Of a stretch of 64,000 bases of DNA, positions 29,003 through 38,461 are shown piece after piece. Under the pieces are notes generated by a model that saw nothing but the letters and a program-made list of their open reading frames with translations, was not told the DNA's origin and did not search any database. Source of the DNA: Pseudomonas frederiksbergensis (lineage in GTDB: Bacteria > Pseudomonadota > Gammaproteobacteria > Pseudomonadales > Pseudomonadaceae). How positions within the stretch are numbered: position 1 is the first letter of the stretch; each line of letters starts with the position of its first letter. A program made the position numbers and the translations under genes. The stretch lies in assembly GCF_035751725.1 (NCBI RefSeq), contig NZ_CP142104.1, forward strand, positions 1,550,001-1,614,000. Direction: 5' to 3'.

Positions 29003-30076
29003 ATGGGCGATACGCGGCGTTGGTTCTGGTTGGGTGGGGTCGCCCTGCTGGTTGCGTTTATCTATTTGCTGCACCCGATCCTCACGCCATTCCTGGTTGC
29101 GCTGCTGTTGGCCTATCTGTTCGATCCGGTGGTGGATCGCCTGGAAAAGCTCGGCTTGTCCAGGACGTGGGGCGTGGTGGCGGTGTTCGCGCTGTTTACC
29201 TTGATCGTCAGTGCGCTGTTGCTGGTACTGATCCCCATGCTCGCCAAGCAACTGCTGCGCCTGTATGAGCTGGCGCCGCAGATGCTCGATTGGCTGCAAC
29301 ACAGCGCGGTGCCATGGGTGCAATCGAAACTGGGGTTGGCGGACGGCTTCTGGAAGTTCGACAAGGTCAAGGCGGCCATCAGCGAGCACATGGGCCAGAC
29401 CACCGACATCGTCGGGGTGGTGCTGACCCAGGCCACGGCGTCGAGCCTGGCGTTGATCGGCTGGCTGGCAAATCTGGTACTGATTCCCGTGGTGGCCTTC
29501 TATCTGCTGCGGGACTGGGACCTGATGATGGCCAAGATCCGCAGCCTGCTGCCGCGTCACCGCGAAGAACGCATCATGACGCTGACCGGTGAATGCCATG
29601 AAGTGCTGGGGGCGTTCGTGCGCGGGCAATTGCTGGTCATGGTCGCGCTGGGCTTTATTTATGCGGCGGGGCTGATGTTGGTGGGGCTGGAGCTGGGGCT
29701 GTTGATCGGCCTGATCGCCGGCCTGGCGGCCATCGTCCCGTACATGGGGTTTGTGATTGGCATTGGCGCGGCATTGATCGCCGGGTTGTTCCAGTTCGGC
29801 GGCGATCTCTACCCGATGATTGGCATCGTGGCAGTATTCATGGTCGGGCAGGCCCTGGAGGGCATGGTGCTGACGCCGCTGCTGGTGGGCGACCGCATTG
29901 GCCTTCATCCGGTGGCGGTGATCTTTGCGATCCTGGCGGGCGGAGAGTTGTTCGGCTTCACCGGGGTACTGCTGGCGTTGCCGGTTGCGGCAGTCATCAT
30001 GGTGCTGGTGCGCCATATGCACGATTTGTACAAGGATTCGGACATCTACAGCGGCATTGAAGACCCCGACCTGTAG
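29003..30076 (+). CDS. AI-2E family transporter / PerM-like permease
   Basis: 357-aa inner-membrane protein with about eight transmembrane helices, including two N-terminal ones (10-30, 55-80) and a C-terminal block with GLIAGLAAIVPYMGFVIGIG and VFMVGQALEGMVLTPLLVGD. The family exports autoinducer-2 (TqsA) or Na+/H+ in some cases; for Pseudomonas, which lacks a standard luxS system, the substrate is unknown. It follows DUF2066 closely (32 bp). Confidence 0.88.
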   Translation: MGDTRRWFWLGGVALLVAFIYLLHPILTPFLVALLLAYLFDPVVDRLEKLGLSRTWGVVAVFALFTLIVSALLLVLIPMLAKQLLRLYELAPQMLDWLQHSAVPWVQSKLGLADGFWKFDKVKAAISEHMGQTTDIVGVVLTQATASSLALIGWLANLVLIPVVAFYLLRDWDLMMAKIRSLLPRHREERIMTLTGECHEVLGAFVRGQLLVMVALGFIYAAGLMLVGLELGLLIGLIAGLAAIVPYMGFVIGIGAALIAGLFQFGGDLYPMIGIVAVFMVGQALEGMVLTPLLVGDRIGLHPVAVIFAILAGGELFGFTGVLLALPVAAVIMVLVRHMHDLYKDSDIYSGIEDPDL

Positions 30077-30245
30077 TGTGCAGGGCGCACGGGGTGTCAG
30101 GGAAACTGGCGCTCCGCGCCCTTGCCGCTGCAAACCTTTGATTTTGCTCGTGGTCCGGCGCATTGTGCGGTCCGCGTCACGGGTATAAACTTTGCGAACT
30201 TTACACAGAGGCCACTAATGGTTCCTTTGGAACCGTTCAGTCAGC

Positions 30246-30950
30246 ATGAAACCGATTCAGCTGCCCCTTGGTGTGCGTCTGCGTGATGACGCCACCTTTA
30301 TCAACTACTACCCAGGCGCCAATGCCGCTGCACTCGGCTATGTCGAGCGGCTTTGCGAAGCCGACGCCGGCTGGACCGAAAGCCTGATCTATCTGTGGGG
30401 CAAGGACGGAGTAGGGCGTACGCATCTTCTGCAGGCCGCGTGCCTGCGGTTCGAACAACTGGGCGAACCTGCGGTGTACCTGCCGCTGGCGGAACTGCTG
30501 GATCGCGGCGTAGAAATCCTCGACAACCTTGAGCAGTACGAACTGGTCTGCCTGGACGACCTCCAGGCCGTGGCCGGCAAGGCTGACTGGGAAGAGGCGC
30601 TGTTTCATCTGTTCAATCGGTTGCGCGACAGCGGCCGACGCTTGCTGATCGCCGCGTCGACCTCGCCACGGGAGTTGCCGGTGAAACTGGCGGACTTGAA
30701 ATCCCGCCTGACCCTGGCGCTGATTTTCCAGATGCGCCCGCTTTCCGATGAAGACAAACTGCGCGCGCTGCAACTGCGCGCTTCCCGGCGTGGCCTGCAC
30801 CTGACCGACGAGGTCGGGCATTTCATCCTCACCCGAGGCACTCGCAGCATGAGCGCATTGTTCGAGCTGCTCGAACGCCTCGACCAGGCCTCGCTCCAGG
30901 CGCAGCGCAAGCTGACTATTCCTTTTTTGAAAGAAACCCTGGGTTGGTAG
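30246..30950 (+). CDS. hda: DnaA regulatory inactivator Hda
   Basis: 234-aa AAA+ protein related to DnaA that, with the beta clamp, stimulates hydrolysis of DnaA-ATP to limit re-initiation. The N-terminal KPIQLPLGVRLRD contains the clamp-binding motif QLPLGV (4-9). The Walker A loop is GKDGVGRTH, with Arg in place of the usual Lys/Thr pattern as in other Hda proteins. Walker B is LVCLDDLQAV. A hairpin GGTTCC-TTT-GGAACC lies just upstream of the ATG (30220-30234). Confidence 0.93.
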   Translation: MKPIQLPLGVRLRDDATFINYYPGANAAALGYVERLCEADAGWTESLIYLWGKDGVGRTHLLQAACLRFEQLGEPAVYLPLAELLDRGVEILDNLEQYELVCLDDLQAVAGKADWEEALFHLFNRLRDSGRRLLIAASTSPRELPVKLADLKSRLTLALIFQMRPLSDEDKLRALQLRASRRGLHLTDEVGHFILTRGTRSMSALFELLERLDQASLQAQRKLTIPFLKETLGW

Positions 30951-31079
30951 AACCGTCACCCGTAGTGGCCGATAGCCTGTTCCGGACGCGGCGAAACCTG
31001 CGGTCCTGCTGGGTGACAGGCCACATGACGTTCAAAATGGGCTTAAGCGCTTAGATGTAAACGTAAAACCGAGAAGTCA

Positions 31080-31126
31080 CATTTGCACCGATTGAATTTG
31101 CAAATGAGGTTGATAGAAGGCATAGT
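31080..31126 (+). promoter_or_regulatory. Promoter with inverted repeat, first NlpC/P60 gene
   Basis: TTGCAA (31098-31103), 17 bp, CATAGT (31121-31126). The inverted repeat CATTTGCA (31080-31087) / TGCAAATG (31099-31106) has its right arm over the -35, which suits a repressor or activator site. Confidence 0.55.
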
Positions 31127-31162
31127 CTCGCCATCTTTACTACTTCAGCCACGGTCGTGCCC

Positions 31163-31789
31163 ATGCTAAATCGCTTCGCACCCCTCGTGCCTCTCGCACT
31201 CGTTACCCTGTTGTTCGGTTGCGCTGCCCACTCCCCGGTGTCCCAGCAAGCACAACAACCACAGGTCAAGAACACTGTAACCGCCCAGTCTTCCTCCGTA
31301 GCGTTCCAGGAAGAAGTGGCCTCCGATAAAGAGCTGGCAGACTTTGCCGGCAGCAAGCCTTATCAGCTTCCGGTGCTGGCAGACAGCATCCTGGAACGAG
31401 GCATGTCCCTGATCGGCACTCGTTATCGTTTTGGCGGTACCTCTGAAGCCGGCTTCGATTGCAGCGGGTTCATCGGCTACCTGTTTCGCGAAGAGGCGGG
31501 TATGAACCTGCCACGTTCCACTCGCGAAATGATCAACGTGAAGGCTCCGCTGGTCGCTCGCAACCAGCTAGAACCCGGTGACCTGCTGTTCTTCAGCACC
31601 AATGGTCGTCGCGGTCGCGTCAGCCACGCCGGTATCTACCTGGGCGACAACCAGTTCATCCATTCCAGCAGCCGCCGCAGCGGTGGCGTGCGGATCGACA
31701 GCCTCGGCGACAGCTACTGGAGCAAGACCTTCATCGAAGCCAAGCGCGCCCTCGCCATGGCTCCAACCGTGGTCACGGCTCGCAAGTAA
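31163..31789 (+). CDS. NlpC/P60 (C40) peptidoglycan endopeptidase, lipoprotein 1
   Basis: 208-aa lipoprotein with lipobox LLFGC (Cys20), a linker rich in Gln/Ser, and a C-terminal NlpC/P60 domain (about 78-195). Catalytic Cys100 is in GFDCSGFIGY and His in RVSHAGIY; a further His lies in FIHSSS. Such enzymes cut gamma-D-Glu-mDAP links in peptide stems of the cell wall, as MepS (Spr) does in E. coli. Start ATG 31163; a GTG at 31157 is also in frame. It is followed by a paralogue. Confidence 0.92.
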   Translation: MLNRFAPLVPLALVTLLFGCAAHSPVSQQAQQPQVKNTVTAQSSSVAFQEEVASDKELADFAGSKPYQLPVLADSILERGMSLIGTRYRFGGTSEAGFDCSGFIGYLFREEAGMNLPRSTREMINVKAPLVARNQLEPGDLLFFSTNGRRGRVSHAGIYLGDNQFIHSSSRRSGGVRIDSLGDSYWSKTFIEAKRALAMAPTVVTARK

Positions 31790-31804
31790 GCACACAACTT
31801 GTAA

Positions 31805-31851
31805 GGCAAACTTAAAGTCTTACTTGAAGTTTGCCCCATAGCCGCTAGAAT
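31805..31851 (+). promoter_or_regulatory. Promoter with inverted repeat, second NlpC/P60 gene
   Basis: TTGAAG (31824-31829), 16 bp, TAGAAT (31846-31851). The inverted repeat GGCAAACTT (31805-31813) / AAGTTTGCC (31827-31835) overlaps the -35. So the second gene has its own promoter, even though it lies only 165 bp after the first. Confidence 0.6.
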
Positions 31852-31954
31852 CCTTGATCATTGATTGATGGCAATCCGCCTGCGTACTGCGCGGGCGGAT
31901 TTGTTTTCATCTCCACGGCAGAAAAGCCGCATCCAGATCAGGATTGTTCTGCAT

Positions 31955-32488
31955 ATGTCGACGTCGGCCCGCCTCGCTCTGATTGTTCTTGCCGCGCTGC
32001 TCAGCGCCTGTGCCAGTCGCACTCCACCGCCCGCGCCAGTGCGCGCTCCGGTGGTATTCGCACCCTCCCAGACTTTTTCCCCCGCTGCTGAAGACGTGCT
32101 TTTCCGCGCGCTGGGCCTGGTGGGGACGCCCTACCGTTGGGGCGGCAATACGCCGGATTCAGGCTTCGATTGCAGTGGCTTGATCGGTTATGTGTACCGT
32201 GACGCCGCCGGGATCTCCTTGCCGCGTTCCACTCGCGAGATGATCAGCATGCGCGCGCCGCAGGTCGGCAAAGACGCATTGCAGACGGGCGACCTGGTGT
32301 TCTTCGCCACCAACGGCGGTTCCCAGGTCAGCCATGCCGGGATTTACGTGGGCGAGGGACGTTTCGTCCATGCGCCTGCCACGGGCGGGACGGTCAAGCT
32401 CGACAGCTTGTCCAAGGCCTATTGGCAGAAAGCGTATTTGGGGGCCAAGCGTGTATTGCAGCCGGAGCACCTGGCGCGCAATCCATAG
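31955..32488 (+). CDS. NlpC/P60 (C40) peptidoglycan endopeptidase, lipoprotein 2
   Basis: 177-aa paralogue of the preceding gene: lipobox LLSAC (Cys19), a Pro-rich linker, then the NlpC/P60 domain with YRWGGNTPDSGFDCSGLIGY (Cys73) and QVSHAGIYVGEG. The two domains share LPRSTREMI and the overall length, so they arose by duplication, but their linkers and promoters differ. Start ATG 31955 begins the signal peptide; an upstream in-frame start at 31868 would lack one. Confidence 0.92.
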   Translation: MSTSARLALIVLAALLSACASRTPPPAPVRAPVVFAPSQTFSPAAEDVLFRALGLVGTPYRWGGNTPDSGFDCSGLIGYVYRDAAGISLPRSTREMISMRAPQVGKDALQTGDLVFFATNGGSQVSHAGIYVGEGRFVHAPATGGTVKLDSLSKAYWQKAYLGAKRVLQPEHLARNP

Positions 32489-32500
32489 GTTTGCTGATGG

Positions 32501-33811
32501 TCATTTGGCTGACACCCGCCAGATCTTGTTTCCCACGTCATCGGCCACCAGCAACCCACCCTGTTTATCGATCACCACGCCCACCGGCCGGCCCTGGGCC
32601 TTTTCGTCTGCGTTGAGAAAACCCGTCAGCACATCCACAGGCTGCCCCTCCGGCTTGCCCGCCTTGAACGGGACGAAGATCACTTTGTAGCCGCTGTGGG
32701 GCTTGCGATTCCAGGAGCCGTGTTGCCCGACGAAGGCGCCCTCCATAAACGGCGCGGGCAACGTGCTGCCTTCGGCGAAAGTCAGTCCCAAGGACGCAGT
32801 GTGAGGGCCGACGGCATAGTCGGGCGCGATGGCCTTGGCCACCAGCTCGGGGTTCTGTGGCTCGACCCGGACGTCGACGTTCTGCCCGTAATAACTGTAG
32901 GGCCAGCCATAAAAGCCGCCGTCCTTCACTGAGGTGATGTAGTCCGGCACCAGGTCACTGCCAATCTCGTCCCGTTCGTTGACCGCCGTCCACAATGCGC
33001 CGCTGCGAGGCTCCCATGCCAAGCCGTTGGGGTTGCGCAGGCCTGAGGCGAAGATGCGGTGACTGCCGGTAGCCCGATCCACCTCCCAGATGGCCGCACG
33101 ACCTTCTTCCGCTTCCATGCCATTTTCCGCGACGTTGCTGTTCGAGCCGGTGGTGACGTACAGCTTGCTGCCGTCTCGGCTGGCGATCACGTTCTTGGTC
33201 CAGTGGTGGTTGAGCGTGCCGCCGGGTAAATCGACGACCTTGGTGGGTTGTGCCTTGATCTGCGTTTCGCCTTCTTTATAAGGGAAACGGATCAACCGGT
33301 CCGTGTCGGCCACATACAGGTCAGTGCCCACCAGCGTCATGCCGAACGGTGAATTGAGGTTTTCCAGGAAAATCGTCCGGGTCTCGGCGACGCCGTCGTG
33401 ATTGGCGTCCCGCAGCAGGGTGATGCGATTTGGGCTGGGGACGCCAGCGCCGGCACGGTCCATGACTTTTTTCATCACCCAGCCACGGATGCCCTGGGTA
33501 TCGTCGGGCTTGGGCGGGGCGTTGGTCTCGGCCACCAGCACATCGCCGTTGGGGAGCACGTAGAGCCAGCGTGGATGATCCAGGCCTTCGGCAAAGGCCA
33601 CTACCTGCAGGCCTGGCGCCGGCGTTGGCTTGGCGCTATCCGGCCAGCCGACGGCTTCGGCGATATTCACCGTAGGCATCAGGGTCTTGTTCGGCTCGGG
33701 CAGTTTCGGTGACGGGCCGATGCCGTCGGAAACCTGCAAGGTCGACGACTCGCCGCAAGCGACAAGCCCTGTGGCAAGGGCGGCGATCAACAGGTGGTTT
33801 GGCTTGAGCAT
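32501..33811 (-). CDS. PQQ-dependent sugar/sorbosone dehydrogenase-like lipoprotein
   Basis: 436-aa lipoprotein (lipobox LVAC, Cys19) with a six-bladed beta-propeller of the soluble glucose/sorbosone dehydrogenase family. Features include [59 protein letters not shown] and [14 protein letters not shown]. These resemble PQQ- and Ca2+-binding propellers, but the substrate and even PQQ dependence are unproven. It is convergent with the second NlpC gene, 12 bp apart. Confidence 0.85.
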   Translation of the reverse strand: MLKPNHLLIAALATGLVACGESSTLQVSDGIGPSPKLPEPNKTLMPTVNIAEAVGWPDSAKPTPAPGLQVVAFAEGLDHPRWLYVLPNGDVLVAETNAPPKPDDTQGIRGWVMKKVMDRAGAGVPSPNRITLLRDANHDGVAETRTIFLENLNSPFGMTLVGTDLYVADTDRLIRFPYKEGETQIKAQPTKVVDLPGGTLNHHWTKNVIASRDGSKLYVTTGSNSNVAENGMEAEEGRAAIWEVDRATGSHRIFASGLRNPNGLAWEPRSGALWTAVNERDEIGSDLVPDYITSVKDGGFYGWPYSYYGQNVDVRVEPQNPELVAKAIAPDYAVGPHTASLGLTFAEGSTLPAPFMEGAFVGQHGSWNRKPHSGYKVIFVPFKAGKPEGQPVDVLTGFLNADEKAQGRPVGVVIDKQGGLLVADDVGNKIWRVSAK

Positions 33812-33915
33812 GCGGGCTTCCCTATGAGTGCATGTGGTTACTCATAGAGAAGCGTAGACGTGGGATGGTTCAATAGCGGGGCTGCCAGCCAATCAAGCGA
33901 TCCTTGTCGGCAGAA

Positions 33916-34500
33916 TCAGCCATGAGCCTGCTTGAACAGCACGGCGATCCCCGGGTGATAGTGGCCGGCCTCGTTGCGCAACTTGCGGTAGGCATATGGG
34001 AAATACCAGGCCACGGCGCAGGTGTTTTCCTTCTGCAGGTCGTCGATCATGTCCTGCAACTCTTCTGGCGTGGCGCTTTGCTGGGCTTTTTGCGGGGCGA
34101 CGAACAGGCAGCCCAATTTCAGGTCGCTGGCGTAGCTGATGCGCTTGGCGTCGCTGGTGGCTTCCAGCAAAGGTTGGGTCAGGTTCAGGTTGTTGACCTT
34201 CGGCCAGCGTTGCGTGGCCTGGATGAAGGCGCGCTCATCGCTGCTGGCGATCAACAGGTCGGCGCTGACGTTGCGTTCGCCTTCTTCATTCTGTTTGCGG
34301 GTCGCTGCGCCCTGGAGCGTGACCATCTCCGCCATCCAGGCGGCGGCCGCCAGCAATCCGAGATTGGCTTTTTCATTGTGCCAATAGGGCGTGTCGTTAT
34401 CGCCGCGCACGGCGTTGTATCGGTCGATACAATCAAACCAGCGTTCCAGCACTGGGCGCAGGAATTCCAGCTTCGGATTGCTGATGATCATGCCTTGCAT
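33916..34500 (-). CDS. Hypothetical protein (194 aa)
   Basis: Soluble protein that I do not recognise. It starts MQGMIISNPKLEFLRPVLERW and has no signal peptide or transmembrane segment. It is moderately Trp- and Ala-rich, with a helical middle (NLGLLAAAAWMAEMV) and a mixed C-terminus ending GHYHPGIAVLFKQAHG. GAGGG lies 9 nt before the ATG. It is transcribed away from the cobalamin riboswitch and operon. Codon use looks like its neighbours. Confidence 0.65.
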   Translation of the reverse strand: MQGMIISNPKLEFLRPVLERWFDCIDRYNAVRGDNDTPYWHNEKANLGLLAAAAWMAEMVTLQGAATRKQNEEGERNVSADLLIASSDERAFIQATQRWPKVNNLNLTQPLLEATSDAKRISYASDLKLGCLFVAPQKAQQSATPEELQDMIDDLQKENTCAVAWYFPYAYRKLRNEAGHYHPGIAVLFKQAHG

Positions 34501-34671
34501 GTGAATTGCCCTCTTGTTCTTGTGATATCGGGTCGTAATGTCTATTTGATATCACTTGCGTCAGCTTCACACAAGATTGACGTCAGTTTATTGATCCCGG
34601 CCAATATCCGTCGTGGTGCCCATCGCGGCTTTAATTGACGCTCCACCCCCAACCCTCTAACCTTCGCGGCT

Positions 34672-34905
34672 TGTTTCAGGTGCTCTATGGCAACGGCCGA
34701 TAGGGTGAAACAGGGAAGCCGGTGCGTACATGCAAACCCGGCGCTGCCCCCGCAACGGTAAATGAGTCAACGCTGCGCTTGTGGCCACACAGGCCCCCGC
34801 CACTGTGTCGAATGACATGGGAAGGCGCGCAGCCAGGCATTACGCCGCTCATGAGCCCGGAGACCGGCCTGATTCATCCAACGGCATCACGGTGGGCGAT
34901 GCCAG
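34672..34905 (+). ncRNA. Adenosylcobalamin riboswitch
   Basis: The leader carries the conserved core: GGGTGAAACAGGGAAGCCGG, then GCGCTGCCCCCGCAACGGTAA (34741 onward, core CCCCCGCAACGG), and the B12-box-like GAGCCCGGAGACCGGCC (34853-34869). A hairpin GGCATC-N9-GATGCC (34883-34903) close to the ribosome-binding site may be the expression platform. A possible promoter is TTGACG at 34635. It should turn the cob operon off when coenzyme B12 is plentiful. Confidence 0.9.
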
Positions 34906-34966
34906 GCACCTTGCCGTCCTTTTTCTGCCCGCCCGCCGTTATCCAGTCCCAACGGAGAGCTCCCCC

Positions 34967-35578
34967 ATGACCGACACGCCCGATCGCGACGAACGCCACC
35001 TGGCGCGCATGCTGCGCAAGAAAGCCGTGATTGACGAGCGTATCGCCAATTCACCGAACGAGTGTGGCCTGCTGCTGGTGCTGACCGGCAATGGCAAGGG
35101 CAAAAGCAGTTCGGCATTCGGCATGTTGGCCCGGGCGATGGGGCATGGCATGCAATGCGGCGTGGTGCAATTCATCAAGGGTCGCAACAGCACCGGTGAA
35201 GAGCTGTTTTTCCGCCGCTTCCCGGAACAGGTGCGTTTTCATGTCATGGGCGAGGGCTTTACCTGGGAAACCCAGGATCGCCAGCGCGACATCGCCGCTG
35301 CCGAAGCGGCGTGGGCCGTGTCGCGTGAATTGCTCAGCGATCCGTCGATCGGCCTGGTGGTGCTCGACGAACTGAACATTGCCCTCAAGCACGGCTACCT
35401 CGACCTCGATCAAGTCTTGAGCGATCTGCAAGCCCGTCCGCCTATGCAACATGTGGTCGTGACCGGGCGCGGCGCCAAGCCCGAGATGATCGAGCTGGCC
35501 GATACCGTGACCGAAATGGGCATGATCAAGCACGCGTTCCAGGCCGGTATCAAGGCGCAGAAAGGCGTCGAACTGTGA
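34967..35578 (+). CDS. cobO: Cob(I)yrinic acid a,c-diamide adenosyltransferase CobO
   Basis: 203-aa CobA/CobO/BtuR-type enzyme that attaches the 5'-deoxyadenosyl group to cobalt. The P-loop is LTGNGKGKSSSAFG, followed by VVQFIKGRNSTGEE and LVVLDELNIALKHGYLD, all family hallmarks. GGAGAG precedes the ATG at 34967. It is the first gene after the B12 riboswitch; its stop overlaps the GTG start of cobB. Confidence 0.95.
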   Translation: MTDTPDRDERHLARMLRKKAVIDERIANSPNECGLLLVLTGNGKGKSSSAFGMLARAMGHGMQCGVVQFIKGRNSTGEELFFRRFPEQVRFHVMGEGFTWETQDRQRDIAAAEAAWAVSRELLSDPSIGLVVLDELNIALKHGYLDLDQVLSDLQARPPMQHVVVTGRGAKPEMIELADTVTEMGMIKHAFQAGIKAQKGVEL

Positions 35579-36912
35579 GCCATGCGTCGACTGCCAGCCG
35601 CCACTGTCCGGCGGTATTGATTGCCGCCCCGGCCTCGGGCCAGGGCAAGACCACCGTCACCGCGGCCCTCGCACGGTTGCACCGCAACCAGGGGCGCAAG
35701 GTGCGCGTGTTCAAGTGTGGTCCCGACTTTCTCGACCCGATGATCCTTGAGCGAGCCAGCGGCGCGCCGGTCTATCAGCTGGACATGTGGATGGTTGGCG
35801 AACAGGAAAGTCGCCGGCTGTTGTGGGAAGCCGCTGCAGAAGCAGACCTGATTTTGATTGAAGGCGTAATGGGCCTGTTCGACGGCACGCCGTCCAGCGC
35901 CGACCTGGCCCGGCATTTCGGTGTGCCGGTGCTGGCGGTCATCGACGGCACGGCCATGGCCCAGACGTTCGGCGCCTTGGCCCTGGGCTTGGCGCGGTAT
36001 CAACCCGACTTGCCCTTCGCCGGGGTCTTGGCCAACCGGGTCGGCACCTTGCGCCATGCGCAGTTGCTCGAAGGCAGCCTGACCGAGGGCTTGCGCTGGT
36101 ACGGCGCGCTCTCGCGGGAAACCGGCATCGAACTGCCGAGCCGCCATCTGGGCCTGGTGCAGGCCAGCGAGCTGAATGATCTGGATGTCCGTCTCGATGC
36201 CGCCGCCGAGGCGCTGGCGGGCAGTTGTGAAGTGGCCTTGCCGCCTTCGGTGGAATTCGCGGCTCCGCAATTGACTGCTGTTGAACCGTGGCTCGACGGG
36301 GTACGCATCGCCGTGGCCCGTGACGAAGCGTTCGCCTTCACCTATGGCGCAAGCCTCGATCTGCTGCGGGCCATGGGCGCGCAGTTGAGTTTCTTTTCGC
36401 CGATCCACGACACCCGATTGCCCGACGCGGACAGCCTTTATCTGCCCGGCGGTTACCCCGAACTGCACCACGTCGCACTCGCGCAGAACGCGCCCATGCT
36501 TGCAGCAATCCGTGCCCATCATGCAGATGGCAAACCGCTGCTCGCCGAATGCGGCGGCATGCTGTACCTGCTCGATTCACTGACCGACGTCGACGGCACG
36601 CGCGCCGAACTGCTCGGTTTGTTGAGCGGTGATGCGCAAATGCAGAAGCGCCTGGCGGCGCTCGCATTGCAATCGGTGGATTTGCCGGAGGGCAACCTGC
36701 GCGGGCATACCTATCATCATTCCCTGTCCAGCACCGCCCTTGAGCCGATTGCCCGCGGCCATAGCCCCAATGGTGGGCGAGGGGCGGAGGCGGTTTTCCG
36801 ACAAGGGCGGATGACGGCCTCCTATGTGCATTTTTATTTCCCGTCCAATCCGAGGGCGATTGCCGCGCTGTTTGCTCCGGCCCCTGTTGCAGTCTTTGCG
36901 AGCAAGCCATGA
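35575..36912 (+). CDS. cobB: Cobyrinic acid a,c-diamide synthase CobB
   Basis: 445-aa glutamine-dependent amidotransferase converting (hydrogeno)byrinic acid to its a,c-diamide. N-terminal ATPase has the P-loop APASGQGKTTVT and GVMGLFDG; the C-terminal class I glutaminase-like domain has the nucleophile in LAECGGMLYL and a final GHTYHHS. Start is GTG 35575 within the overlap GTGA with cobO. Confidence 0.95.
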   Translation: MSHASTASRHCPAVLIAAPASGQGKTTVTAALARLHRNQGRKVRVFKCGPDFLDPMILERASGAPVYQLDMWMVGEQESRRLLWEAAAEADLILIEGVMGLFDGTPSSADLARHFGVPVLAVIDGTAMAQTFGALALGLARYQPDLPFAGVLANRVGTLRHAQLLEGSLTEGLRWYGALSRETGIELPSRHLGLVQASELNDLDVRLDAAAEALAGSCEVALPPSVEFAAPQLTAVEPWLDGVRIAVARDEAFAFTYGASLDLLRAMGAQLSFFSPIHDTRLPDADSLYLPGGYPELHHVALAQNAPMLAAIRAHHADGKPLLAECGGMLYLLDSLTDVDGTRAELLGLLSGDAQMQKRLAALALQSVDLPEGNLRGHTYHHSLSSTALEPIARGHSPNGGRGAEAVFRQGRMTASYVHFYFPSNPRAIAALFAPAPVAVFASKP

Positions 36913-37556
36913 CTGACGCCTTCTCAGCGGCCGAACGCGAAGCCGTCTACCGCGCCATCGCCGAGCGCCGCGACATGCGCCATTTCAGTGGCGGCTCCAT
37001 CGAGCCGCAACTGCTGGGCCGTTTGCTGGAAGCCGCACACCAGGCTCCCAGCGTCGGGCTGATGCAACCGTGGCGATTCATTCGCATCAGTGATCGCGCC
37101 TTGCGCGGCGAAATCCAGCATTTGGTGGAAGAAGAGCGTGTCCGCACTGCTGAAGCGCTGGGCGAGCGCAGCGACGAATTCATGAAGCTCAAGGTCGAAG
37201 GCATCCACGACTGCGCCGAGGTGCTGGTGGCCGCGTTGATGGACGATCGCGAGCGGCATATCTTTGGCCGCCGGACCTTACCGGAAATGGACTTGGCCTC
37301 GCTGTCCTGCGCCATCCAGAATCTATGGCTGGCGGCCCGCGTCGAAGGGTTGGGGATGGGCTGGGTGTCATTGTTCGAGCCCCAGGCCCTGGCTGATCTG
37401 CTGGGCTTGCCCGCCGGGGCAAAGCCGCTGGCAATCTTGTGCCTGGGTCCGGTCGAAGGCTTTTATCCGGCGCCGATGCTCGCCCTGGAAGGCTGGGCGC
37501 AACCGCGGCCGCTCAACGAACTGATCTACGAAAATCGCTGGGGAGTGCGTCCATGA
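36909..37556 (+). CDS. bluB: 5,6-dimethylbenzimidazole synthase BluB
   Basis: 215-aa flavin-destructase of the nitroreductase fold that cleaves reduced FMN with oxygen to make the lower ligand of B12. It has [10 protein letters not shown] at the N-terminus, [17 protein letters not shown], and the C-terminal [12 protein letters not shown] and [12 protein letters not shown] of the BluB group. Its position inside the cob operon supports BluB over an ordinary nitroreductase. ATGA overlaps on both sides. Confidence 0.94.
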   Translation: MTDAFSAAEREAVYRAIAERRDMRHFSGGSIEPQLLGRLLEAAHQAPSVGLMQPWRFIRISDRALRGEIQHLVEEERVRTAEALGERSDEFMKLKVEGIHDCAEVLVAALMDDRERHIFGRRTLPEMDLASLSCAIQNLWLAARVEGLGMGWVSLFEPQALADLLGLPAGAKPLAILCLGPVEGFYPAPMLALEGWAQPRPLNELIYENRWGVRP

Positions 37557-38461
37557 GCGTAGCGTTGCTCAGTGCCGCCGCGGTGGCGCTGGATGCGCTG
37601 CTGGGTGAGCCCCGGCGCGGGCATCCGTTGGTCGCGTTCGGTCGTTTTGCCAATCGTCTCGAACAACGTTTCAACTCCGGTGGACGGGGCTGGCGCAGTC
37701 ACGGTGTCACGGCGTGGATCATCGCCGTGCTGCCCTTGACCTTGCTGGCCACGGCCTTGTCCTGGGCGCCGTTGCTGGGCTGGCTGGTGGACATCCTTGC
37801 GTTGTACTGCGCCCTCGGCTTGCGCAGCCTCGGCGAGCATGTCGAGCCGGTTGCCCGCGCGCTGCGCAGTGGCGATCTGGACGAGGCACGCCAGCGGGTG
37901 AGTTATCTGGTCAGCCGCGAAACCGCTGGGCTGGATGAAAACGCCGTGGCCCGCGCCGCCACCGAGTCGGTGCTGGAAAATGGCAGCGACGCAGTATTCG
38001 CCGCCTTGTTCTGGTTCGCGGTGGCAGGCGCGCCTGGGGTGGTGTTGTATCGGTTGAGCAATACCCTCGACGCCATGTGGGGTTATCGCAACGAGCGCTT
38101 CGAACGTTTTGGCTGGGCGGCGGCAAAGATCGATGACCTGCTCAACTATATTCCGGCGCGGCTGGTGGCGTTGACCTACGCGCTGCTTGGCAAGACCCGC
38201 CTGGGGCTCAAATGCTGGCGCACCCAAGGGGCGACCTGGGACAGCCCCAATGCCGGGCCGGTCATGGCCGCCGGTGCCGGAGCGCTGGGTGTGGAGTTGG
38301 GCGGCGCGGCGGTCTATCACGGCGAGCTGCATCAACGTCCGCCCTTGGGCGAAGGCGTTCCGGCCAGCGCCGATTCGATTGATCGCGGCTGGCAATTGGT
38401 GCAGCGCGGCGTATGGTTATGGCTGCTGATTCTCTGCCTCGGAGCCGAGTTCTATGCTTGA
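37553..38461 (+). CDS. cobD: Adenosylcobinamide-phosphate synthase CobD (CbiB)
   Basis: 302-aa inner-membrane protein joining the aminopropanol (phosphate) arm to cobyric acid. It has [15 protein letters not shown] at the N-terminus, [27 protein letters not shown] split over about residues 123-145, and [18 protein letters not shown]; several hydrophobic helices are present. It overlaps bluB by 4 nt and cobC by 8 nt. Confidence 0.94.
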   Translation: MSVALLSAAAVALDALLGEPRRGHPLVAFGRFANRLEQRFNSGGRGWRSHGVTAWIIAVLPLTLLATALSWAPLLGWLVDILALYCALGLRSLGEHVEPVARALRSGDLDEARQRVSYLVSRETAGLDENAVARAATESVLENGSDAVFAALFWFAVAGAPGVVLYRLSNTLDAMWGYRNERFERFGWAAAKIDDLLNYIPARLVALTYALLGKTRLGLKCWRTQGATWDSPNAGPVMAAGAGALGVELGGAAVYHGELHQRPPLGEGVPASADSIDRGWQLVQRGVWLWLLILCLGAEFYA

